Below, in pieces: positions 1 through 5,159 of a stretch of DNA of 5,159 nt. The first letter of the stretch is position 1. The number at the start of each line of letters is the position of its first letter. The position numbers were made by a program, and so were the translations under genes. The DNA lies in assembly GCA_017988355.1 (NCBI GenBank), contig JAGNRX010000099.1:1-5159 (forward strand), written 5' to 3'. The notes below the pieces were generated by a model that saw only the letters and a list, made by a program, of their open reading frames with translations, was not told where the DNA came from and made no database searches. This DNA comes from Bacteroidales bacterium. Lineage in GTDB: Bacteria > Bacteroidota > Bacteroidia > Bacteroidales > P3.

Positions 1-123
1 ATCATCACCAATATGTTCCATAATCATCTTGCCTGCATCAAACTTAGCATCTTTAGCATCTGAAGCAATTGCACTTATTTGCAAACTAAATAGTATCGTT
101 AATAGTAATAGTATTCTTTTCAT
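1..123 (-). CDS. atpB: F0F1 ATP synthase subunit a, N-terminal fragment (probable)
   Basis: This is the first 41 codons of a minus-strand gene that runs off the left edge of the window. It opens with a clear signal peptide: Lys-Arg, then a hydrophobic stretch at about residues 4-18, then a probable cleavage site after Ala-Ile-Ala (residue 20). The mature start is short and charged, followed by FDAGKMIMEHIGDD (residues 28-41). From family knowledge, Bacteroidota subunit a proteins carry an N-terminal signal peptide and then a segment of the type DAGxMIMxHIxDxHEWH before the first membrane helix; the visible residues fit this up to the cut. Subunit a forms the proton half-channels against the c-ring in the inner membrane. 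A candidate promoter lies 21 bp upstream and the LuxE-like gene ends 70 bp upstream on the same strand. The identification rests on a short segment; another secreted protein is possible. Confidence 0.68.
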   Translation of the reverse strand, partial: MKRILLLLTILFSLQISAIASDAKDAKFDAGKMIMEHIGDD

Positions 124-143
124 AATTAAATCAATTGAATTGG

Positions 144-151
144 CAAATTTA
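144..151 (-). promoter_or_regulatory. Candidate Bacteroidota -7 box for atpB
   Basis: Read on the minus strand this is TAAATTTG, a full match to the Bacteroidota -7 consensus TAnnTTTG. It ends 21 bp before the atpB start codon, which predicts a leader of roughly 14 nt. No good TTTG -33 element is present at the usual spacing; the nearest candidates are TTTA-like. The same octamer occurs upstream of mrdA at a nearly identical distance from its start. This suggests that atpB is transcribed on its own and not only by read-through from the upstream LuxE-like gene. Confidence 0.45.
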
Positions 152-193
152 GAAAATTAATTTCATAATAAATCTAAAACGGATTATTATTTT

Positions 194-1183
194 CTAAAAT
201 TCGTACATTAAATTACATCCTCTTGTTGTTGTATTGTCTATTCTTCCTAAGAGTTCAAAGCTATTATCGGCAAAGGTTTTTCCTAAATCCTCTGTTTCAA
301 TAAATGAACAAGAATATATATTAGCAAGGTCTATCACATTAATCCCTCCTGTTTTCATATTGCCAATATAGGAAAGGGGGTCATAAGTATCTCTAATAAT
401 TACTTTCATATGTTTTGGGCAGAAGAATATTCCATCTGATTTTGAATAGGCTTGAGAAAAGAGTTCACTCATTCCATATTCGGAAGCTATGCTTTTAAGA
501 GAAAAACCCTCACATAGGATTTCGTGAAGAGAGTTTCTGATTATCTCCTTTCTTCTTCCCTTCATTCCTCCTGTTTCAAAAACAATTGTATTCTTTAGGC
601 TCAGCTTTTCAATCTCAATCAAATCCAAAAGAGCATAAGTTACTCCAAAGAGAATTGTTTTAATATTCTTTTGTTCTAATTCTTTTAGCTTTTGAATCAC
701 ACCTTCGAGAGAGTCTTGATAAAATCCACTTTCCTTATATTTTGATTTTTTAATAAGATTGTCTATCATATAGACTAAGGAAGAGTTTCCTTGCTCTAAG
801 TAGTTTGGTAAAAGTGCAATAAAACAATAGTCCTCAACTTTTGAATAAAACTCCTCAAAACATTTAATGAAACTTCTTTCGTAGATTTCAAGGTCGTAGA
901 TATAGTGTTTGCTTGTTTGAAGTCCTGTTGTGCCACTGCTTTTGAAAAAATGAACACTCTCTTCTTTTCTAAAGCTAATAACATCATGTGTTTTGAAGAA
1001 AGAAATAGGAAGAAATGGTATTTGAAAAATTGATTTTACTTCTCTTGGATTAACTTTCATTAGATTAGACCAAAGATTATAAACCTTATTATTCTCGTAT
1101 TGAAAATGGAAAACCTCAAGAGCTAATTCCTCAAATTCAATCTCATTCTTAATACTAAAGATTCTATTAATTAATTCTTTCAT
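194..1183 (-). CDS. LuxE-like acyl-protein synthetase / adenylate-forming acyltransferase
   Basis: This is a complete 329-residue protein of the LuxE/acyl-protein synthetase family within the ANL adenylate-forming superfamily. Such enzymes activate a carboxylic acid with ATP and pass the acyl group to a thiol. The phosphate-binding loop SSGTTG is at residues 82-87, followed by SKH (91-93). ETGGMKGRRKE lies at about 203-213, the YGMSE nucleotide-binding motif at 236-240, an ETED motif at 296-299, and a C-terminal GRIDNTTTRGCNL at 313-325. There is no signal peptide or membrane segment, so it is likely cytoplasmic. It is somewhat shorter than bioluminescence LuxE (about 370 residues) and ends soon after the last core motif, so the mobile C-terminal domain of acyl-CoA synthetases is missing. 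The start is fixed because an in-frame TAA sits directly before the ATG. No luxC, luxD or acyl carrier gene is in the window. The family call is firm; substrate and pathway are unknown. Confidence 0.85.
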   Translation of the reverse strand: MKELINRIFSIKNEIEFEELALEVFHFQYENNKVYNLWSNLMKVNPREVKSIFQIPFLPISFFKTHDVISFRKEESVHFFKSSGTTGLQTSKHYIYDLEIYERSFIKCFEEFYSKVEDYCFIALLPNYLEQGNSSLVYMIDNLIKKSKYKESGFYQDSLEGVIQKLKELEQKNIKTILFGVTYALLDLIEIEKLSLKNTIVFETGGMKGRRKEIIRNSLHEILCEGFSLKSIASEYGMSELFSQAYSKSDGIFFCPKHMKVIIRDTYDPLSYIGNMKTGGINVIDLANIYSCSFIETEDLGKTFADNSFELLGRIDNTTTRGCNLMYEF

Positions 1184-1195
1184 TTATAGTAATCG

Positions 1196-1222
1196 TTGAT
1201 ATAGGTTTTTATTGTAAATTTG
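1196..1222 (+). promoter_or_regulatory. Candidate promoter for mrdA-rodA
   Basis: A TAAATTTG box at 1215-1222 matches the Bacteroidota -7 consensus and ends 20 bp before the mrdA ATG. A possible -33 TTG is at 1196-1198, but the 16-bp spacing is shorter than the usual 19 or so, so that half is uncertain. The leader would be only about 14 nt and contains no Shine-Dalgarno sequence, which is normal in this phylum. No other promoter-like site is seen before rodA, so both genes are probably transcribed from here. Confidence 0.45.
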
Positions 1223-1235
1223 CACCTAATAATTG

Positions 1236-1243
1236 CAAAGATA
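1236..1243 (-). promoter_or_regulatory. Candidate -7 box for the LuxE-like gene
   Basis: On the minus strand this reads TATCTTTG, a match to TAnnTTTG. It lies 53 bp before the start codon at 1183 and its first base overlaps the A of the mrdA ATG. The matching -33 region would fall inside the mrdA coding sequence, where I see no clear TTTG or TTG. It faces the mrdA -7 box across 13 bp. The assignment is moderate to weak because the -33 element is missing. Confidence 0.35.
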
Positions 1244-3108
1244 TGAAAAATACACTTTCCTCACGCCGATTTATTATTATGGGTATTTTTATCACTGTGG
1301 GGATAATATATATAATACGTTTACTTTTCCTTCAAGTCTTTGATGACTCCTATGCTCAACTTGCCAACCGTAATGCTCTACGTTTCGTTACTCAGTATCC
1401 TGCTCGTGGTTTAATCTATGATAGAAATGGAGAATTGCTTGTTTATAATGAACTTGTCTATGACCTTATGGTTATACCTCGACAAGTTAAGGATTTAGAC
1501 ACTGCGCTTTTATGTAAATTGGTGGGAATTGACAAAGAGCAATTTCTAACAAGGATGGAGAAGGCAACCAAATATTCTACCTATGCCCCTTCATCTTTTG
1601 AGAAACAAATTTCTAAAGAAGACTTTGGGCCAATTCAAGAAAAGCTATTTATGTTTTCAGGTTTCTTTGCTCAAAGTAGAACCCTAAGATACTATCCTCA
1701 TTCAGTTGTTAGCCACGCCTTAGGTTATGTTGGTGAGGTTAATGAGAATATGATTAAGAAAAACCCATACTATAAAAAAGGCGATTATATTGGTATGAGT
1801 GGTTTAGAGAAATACTATGAAGAAACTCTTAGAGGAGAAAAGGGAAGCAAGATAACCTTAGTTGATGTGCATAATAGGGAGAAAGGGAGTTTTCAGAATG
1901 GTAAATATGATACGGCATCAGTTGCTGGGCTCAATCTTTATTCGTCTATTGATTTGGAGCTACAAAAATATGCTGAGCAAATTATGGCAAATAAAAGAGG
2001 TTCAATAGTTGCAATTGAACCCTCAACAGGAGAAATCCTTTGCTTTGTTTCTGCTCCTTTTTACGACCCTAATCTTTTGGTTGGAAGAGTTAGAGGGAAT
2101 AATTATATGAAACTTCTACATGACCCTTCAAAACCTCTTTTCAATCGTGCATTAATGGCTGAATATCCACCTGGCTCTATTTTTAAAGTTGCTCAAGCAA
2201 TGATAGCTCTTGATATGGGGGTTATTAGTCCTGAAACAGGATTTGCTTGTGATAGGTCTTTGGTTGGTTGTCATAATCACCCTTCGGCAACAAGCGTTAG
2301 GGACGCAATAAAGATGTCTTGTAATCCTTATTTCTACAGGGTATATCAAAGAATTATCCAGCAAAATAACCCCCTAACAGGAAAGGGAGATAGTAAGTAT
2401 GGGTTATCCGTTTGGGATGATGAAATGTATAAGATGGGCTTTGGAATAAAGCTTGACATTGACCTTCCAGACTCCAAATCAGGTTTTATTCCAGACACTG
2501 CCTTCTATAGTAGGATTTACAAGGGCGACAGCTGGAACTTCTACACTATCTATTCCAATTCAATTGGGCAAGGAGAGGTTGGAGTTATTCCTCTTCAGAT
2601 GGCAAACTTTGCTGCAATTGTTGCAAATAGAGGTTGGTATATTACACCCCACCTTGTTAAGTATTTTGGAGATGAGAACAAGAAAAAGAGAAATACAAAA
2701 TATGTTCAAAAACACTTAACAATGATTTCTAAAGATAATTGGAATATTGCTGTTGAAGGGATGTATGGTGTTGTTCATGAAGGAGGGGGAACGGCAAGAA
2801 GGGCAAGAATTGATGATATTGCAGTTTGTGGAAAGACCGGAACAGTTCAAAATGCTGGTGCAGACCATTCTGTCTTCATTTGCTTTGCACCAAAAGATAA
2901 TCCTAAGATAGCTATTTCAGTTTATATTGAAAATGCTGCTGGAGGTGGTGGAACTTGGGCTGCACCAATTGCAAGTTTAATTGCTGAGAAGTATATTAGA
3001 GGAGAGGTTTTGAGAAAAGATGTTGAGAAAACCTATATGGAAGCTGCACCTTGTCAAACACTTCCTCTAAGAAAATACTTACCCAAAACAAAGGCAGAAT
3101 CAGAATAA
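1243..3108 (+). CDS. mrdA: Penicillin-binding protein 2 (elongasome DD-transpeptidase)
   Basis: This 621-residue class B penicillin-binding protein crosslinks peptidoglycan during lateral wall growth, working with RodA in the periplasm. One N-terminal membrane anchor spans about residues 10-30. The non-catalytic pedestal domain (about 50-220) has the conserved RGLIYDRNG (55-63) and GMSGLEKYYEE (184-194). The transpeptidase domain (about 250-585) has all three active-site motifs: SIFK with nucleophile Ser312 and Lys315, SCN at 359-361, and KTG at 531-533. The tail GGGGTWAAPIASLIAEKY (567-584) is typical of Bacteroidota PBP2. Length is normal for the family. The ATG at 1243 gives a standard short cytoplasmic tail before the anchor. 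A Cys/His cluster (C336, C343, H344, H346, C360) sits between the first two motifs. rodA follows after 24 bp; mreBCD are not directly upstream. PBP3/FtsI is less likely given the rodA neighbour and the PBP2-type sequence around the KTG motif. Confidence 0.95.
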   Translation: MKNTLSSRRFIIMGIFITVGIIYIIRLLFLQVFDDSYAQLANRNALRFVTQYPARGLIYDRNGELLVYNELVYDLMVIPRQVKDLDTALLCKLVGIDKEQFLTRMEKATKYSTYAPSSFEKQISKEDFGPIQEKLFMFSGFFAQSRTLRYYPHSVVSHALGYVGEVNENMIKKNPYYKKGDYIGMSGLEKYYEETLRGEKGSKITLVDVHNREKGSFQNGKYDTASVAGLNLYSSIDLELQKYAEQIMANKRGSIVAIEPSTGEILCFVSAPFYDPNLLVGRVRGNNYMKLLHDPSKPLFNRALMAEYPPGSIFKVAQAMIALDMGVISPETGFACDRSLVGCHNHPSATSVRDAIKMSCNPYFYRVYQRIIQQNNPLTGKGDSKYGLSVWDDEMYKMGFGIKLDIDLPDSKSGFIPDTAFYSRIYKGDSWNFYTIYSNSIGQGEVGVIPLQMANFAAIVANRGWYITPHLVKYFGDENKKKRNTKYVQKHLTMISKDNWNIAVEGMYGVVHEGGGTARRARIDDIAVCGKTGTVQNAGADHSVFICFAPKDNPKIAISVYIENAAGGGGTWAAPIASLIAEKYIRGEVLRKDVEKTYMEAAPCQTLPLRKYLPKTKAESE

Positions 3109-3132
3109 AATTAAATTGAGAACAAACAAATA

Positions 3133-4395
3133 ATGGAAAGAAGAGAAAGAGGCATATTAGAGAATATTGATTGGGGAACAATATTAATTTATTTTTTATT
3201 AGTTTTTATTGGCTGGATAAGTATCTATTCTGCTGTCTTTGATGAAAATCATAGTAGCATCTTCGATTTGGGAACTCGCTATGGAAAGCAAATAATTTGG
3301 ATAGGAGCTTCTGTTTTGATTGCTCTTTTTATAATAGTTATCGATCCAAAATTCTTTTCTCAAACTGCTTTTGTTTGGTATGGCTTATTCATTATTATGC
3401 TTTTAGCTGTTTTGGTGATAGGCACAGAAACCAAGGGAGCAAAAAGCTGGTTTGGTGTTGGTGATTTTGGTATTCAACCCTCAGAATTTGCAAAAGCCAC
3501 AACAGCACTCGCCTTAGCTAAAATCCTTTCGGGAATTGATGTCGATATGAAAGACCTTAAGACTAAGATTTATGCAATTACAATTATTGCAATCCCTATG
3601 ATTTTAGTTCTACTACAAAACGATACTGGCTCTGCACTTGTTTTCTTTATTTTTGTTTTAGTACTTTTCAGAGAGGGTCTATCTCTTTCTGTTCTTATTT
3701 TTGGAGTAGTTGCCATCATTTTATTTATACTTGCCCTACTTATCAACACCTATTTATTAATTGGTATTCTCTTTGTCGTAACTATACTTCTTTGGCTACT
3801 TTTTCGCTCAAGGAAGGTTTCAATTTTCTTATTCTTAGGGCTCTTCGTTCTTGCCTCAGGAATAGTTTACTCTGTTGATTATGTTTACGATAATGCCTTA
3901 GGTGCTCACCAAAAAGACAGAATAGAAGTGCTTTTGGGTCAAAAAAAGGATCCACAAGGAGTTGAATATAATGTTAACCAATCAAAAATAGCAATTGGTT
4001 CAGGTGGTTTCTTTGGAAAAGGATTTCTAAAAGGCACCCAGACTAAATATAATTTTGTTCCAGAGCAAGACACCGACTTTATCTTCTGCACGGTTGGCGA
4101 AGAGTGGGGTTTTCTTGGTTCTGCCTTTGTTGTTGGATTATTTTTGACCCTAATGGTTAAGTTAGTGAAGATGGCAGAAAGGCAACGCTCAAGATTTTCA
4201 AGAATTTATGGCTACTGCGTGGCTGCAATCATCTTTGCCCACTTCTCCATCAATATTGGGATGACAATTGGACTTCTTCCCGTTATTGGAATCCCCCTAC
4301 CCTTCCTCAGCTATGGAGGTTCTTCCCTTATTTCATTCACATTCCTACTCTTTATTTTCATAAGACAAGATGCCTCAAGGATGGATTTAGTATAG
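3133..4395 (+). CDS. rodA: RodA, SEDS-family peptidoglycan glycosyltransferase
   Basis: This 420-residue polytopic membrane protein of the FtsW/RodA/SpoVE family polymerises lipid II into glycan strands as the partner of PBP2. Family motifs in order are GAKSWFGVGDFGIQPSEFAK (102-121), QNDTGSA (162-168), KDRIEVLL (261-268), the loop QSKIAIGSGGFFGKGFLKGT (283-302), EQDTDFIF (311-318) and PLPFLSYGGSSLI (388-400). Asp315 in TDFIF corresponds by position and context to the essential aspartate of characterised RodA proteins (Asp262 in E. coli). About a dozen hydrophobic segments are visible, two more than the ten-helix SEDS fold. The excess lies between QNDTG and KDR and makes the protein about 50 residues longer than E. 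coli RodA. The ATG at 3133 follows an A-rich leader 24 bp after mrdA, consistent with an operon. FtsW is unlikely because of the pairing with PBP2. Confidence 0.95.
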   Translation: MERRERGILENIDWGTILIYFLLVFIGWISIYSAVFDENHSSIFDLGTRYGKQIIWIGASVLIALFIIVIDPKFFSQTAFVWYGLFIIMLLAVLVIGTETKGAKSWFGVGDFGIQPSEFAKATTALALAKILSGIDVDMKDLKTKIYAITIIAIPMILVLLQNDTGSALVFFIFVLVLFREGLSLSVLIFGVVAIILFILALLINTYLLIGILFVVTILLWLLFRSRKVSIFLFLGLFVLASGIVYSVDYVYDNALGAHQKDRIEVLLGQKKDPQGVEYNVNQSKIAIGSGGFFGKGFLKGTQTKYNFVPEQDTDFIFCTVGEEWGFLGSAFVVGLFLTLMVKLVKMAERQRSRFSRIYGYCVAAIIFAHFSINIGMTIGLLPVIGIPLPFLSYGGSSLISFTFLLFIFIRQDASRMDLV

Positions 4396-4445
4396 AGGAA
4401 ACAAGGGCGAAATTCTTTCTTTGATTCATTTTCCTAACGCTGTGC

Positions 4446-4475
4446 TTGAGTATTACGGTTTTTGTACTACCTTTG
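4446..4475 (+). promoter_or_regulatory. Promoter for the DUF5686 gene (TTG-N19-TACCTTTG)
   Basis: A -33 TTG at 4446-4448, a spacer of exactly 19 bp and a -7 box TACCTTTG at 4468-4475 together match the Bacteroidota promoter consensus, making this the best candidate in the window. It lies in the 135-bp gap after rodA and predicts transcription from about 4482, with a leader of nearly 50 nt before the ATG at 4531. It indicates that the DUF5686 gene is a separate transcription unit from mrdA-rodA. Confidence 0.6.
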
Positions 4476-4501
4476 TTTCTTCTATTTGATTGAAAAATAG
4501 G

Positions 4502-4534
4502 ATGTCAATATTAATAAAACAAAGCAGGGAATGA
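4502..4534 (+). other. Ten-codon mini-ORF overlapping the next start (possible leader peptide)
   Basis: An ATG at 4502 opens a ten-codon frame, MSILIKQSREstop, whose TGA overlaps the ATG of the DUF5686 gene in an ATGA arrangement. It would lie inside the predicted leader, about 20 nt after the likely transcription start. That geometry suits translational coupling. A frame this short can also arise by chance, and there is no clear ribosome-binding signal. Treat it as a candidate only. Confidence 0.2.
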
Positions 4535-5159
4535 AATTAACCTTTAAGTCTATAAGTCTATCTTTTTTGTTTGTACTAATAAGTTTTTCTTCAATTGCTC
4601 AAGGCATAGAGGGAAAGGTCTTTGATGAAAACAAGAAACCACTTCCCTATGTTAATATACATAAGATGAGTAGTAGCGTTGGGGTTGCAACTAATTTGGA
4701 TGGGTTCTATTCTTTGAACTTACCTGTTGGAAAACATGTGATTGAATATAGAATGATTGGTTATAAGCCTATTATTGACACGATTTATGTTAGAGAAGGG
4801 AAGAAAACAAGAAAGAATTATACGCTTGAAGAAGAAATTGTTGAGTTAAGCTCTGTTGAAGTCACATACGGAGAAGACCCTGCTATCCCAATAATAAAAA
4901 AGGTTATCGAGCAAAGAGAGAAACACTTAAATGAATATCAGAAATATACTAACCAGAATTTCACTAAGTCTATTTTCAAATTTACAGGACATACGTTAGG
5001 AGATAGAATTTTAGGAATAAAACTATCTTTAGAACAAAGGATTGAGATAGATTCAATGATTAAGACAAATTACATGAAAAATGATGGCTTCTTCTATACA
5101 TCGGAAGCAGAAACTAAGCTATATAAGGATAAGAGCAAGCAAAAAGAGGTTATGGTTTC
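4531..5159 (+). CDS. DUF5686 / carboxypeptidase-regulatory-like domain protein, N-terminal part
   Basis: An open frame of 209 codons starts here and runs off the right edge. A signal peptide covers about residues 1-24 (hydrophobic core 10-19, ending SSIAQ), with mature protein starting at Gly25. Residues 25-100 form a carboxypeptidase-regulatory-like beta-sandwich: GIEGKVFDENKKPLPYVNI at 25-43, TNLDGFYSL at 54-62, then a GYKP strand at 77-80. After a short linker, EDPAIPIIKKVIEQREKHLN (115-134) matches the opening of the DUF5686 region, which usually continues into a long beta-rich, probably outer-membrane barrel. Family members are commonly 800 residues or more, so roughly a quarter is visible. 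The cellular role of the family is not established; export to the cell envelope is an inference from the signal peptide and domain order. A TonB-dependent receptor also begins with such a domain, but no plug domain follows it here. A strong promoter candidate lies upstream. Confidence 0.85.
   Translation, partial: MKLTFKSISLSFLFVLISFSSIAQGIEGKVFDENKKPLPYVNIHKMSSSVGVATNLDGFYSLNLPVGKHVIEYRMIGYKPIIDTIYVREGKKTRKNYTLEEEIVELSSVEVTYGEDPAIPIIKKVIEQREKHLNEYQKYTNQNFTKSIFKFTGHTLGDRILGIKLSLEQRIEIDSMIKTNYMKNDGFFYTSEAETKLYKDKSKQKEVMV

Noticed and set aside
796..987. Minus-strand frame inside the LuxE-like gene
   Set aside because: It lies in another frame of the same strand over the conserved phosphate-loop region and has no recognisable motifs.
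2152..2364. Open minus-strand frame inside mrdA
   Set aside because: It is antisense to the strongly conserved SIFK-SCN part of the transpeptidase domain and encodes nothing recognisable; it is a shadow of the real gene.
2453..2719. Alternative plus-strand frame inside mrdA
   Set aside because: The mrdA frame is uninterrupted and fully family-like here, so this is neither a frameshift nor a nested gene I can support.
2996..3181. Minus-strand frame across the mrdA-rodA junction with a hydrophobic segment
   Set aside because: The hydrophobic look comes from reading antisense to AG-rich coding sequence; it overlaps both ends of two well-supported genes.
3916..3918. Asp262 in the RodA KDR motif as the catalytic aspartate, because E. 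coli RodA also has an essential Asp262
   Set aside because: Counting back from the C-terminus and matching context places the E. coli residue in TDFIF, which is Asp315 here; the shared number is a coincidence caused by the extra residues in this protein.
4396..4435. Inverted repeat AGGAAA ... TTTCCT just after the rodA stop codon, considered as a terminator
   Set aside because: The arms are only 6 bp with a loop of about 28 bases, the stem is A/T-rich, and no T tract follows on the plus strand.

Overview
This is an AT-rich window, by eye about two-thirds A+T. It almost certainly comes from a member of the Bacteroidota, possibly a Bacteroidales relative. Four observations support this. The promoter-like boxes fit the Bacteroidota sigma factor pattern TAnnTTTG. 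Starts lack Shine-Dalgarno sequences and are preceded by A/T-rich leaders. The partial F0 subunit a begins with a signal peptide. The right-hand gene is a carboxypeptidase-regulatory-like/DUF5686 protein, a family typical of this phylum.

Layout, left to right. At 1-123 on the minus strand is the first 41 codons of what looks like atpB (F0 ATP synthase subunit a), preceded by its own candidate promoter. At 194-1183, also minus, is a complete LuxE-like acyl-protein synthetase, an adenylate-forming enzyme of unknown substrate. A 59-bp divergent spacer follows, with two candidate -7 boxes facing each other inside a small inverted repeat. On the plus strand, 1243-3108 encodes penicillin-binding protein 2 (mrdA) and, 24 bp further on, 3133-4395 encodes the SEDS glycosyltransferase RodA. 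A 135-bp spacer carries the best promoter candidate of the window (TTG-N19-TACCTTTG) and a ten-codon mini-ORF. It leads into the 5' part of the DUF5686 gene (4531 to the end of the window).

The central pair is one functional unit. RodA polymerises glycan strands from lipid II and PBP2 crosslinks them; together they are the synthetic core of the elongasome. Both proteins keep their key residues (SIFK, SCN and KTG in PBP2; the QNDTG motif and the TDFIF aspartate in RodA). The scaffold genes mreB, mreC and mreD, often found just upstream in Bacteroidota, are not next to mrdA here. The flanking genes (ATP synthase, LuxE-like enzyme, DUF5686 protein) have no evident mechanistic link to cell shape.

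I found no mobile element, CRISPR array, RNA gene or wholly new system. The most interesting points are the face-to-face promoter arrangement, the orphan LuxE-like enzyme, an apparent two-helix insertion in RodA and a Cys/His cluster beside the PBP2 active site.
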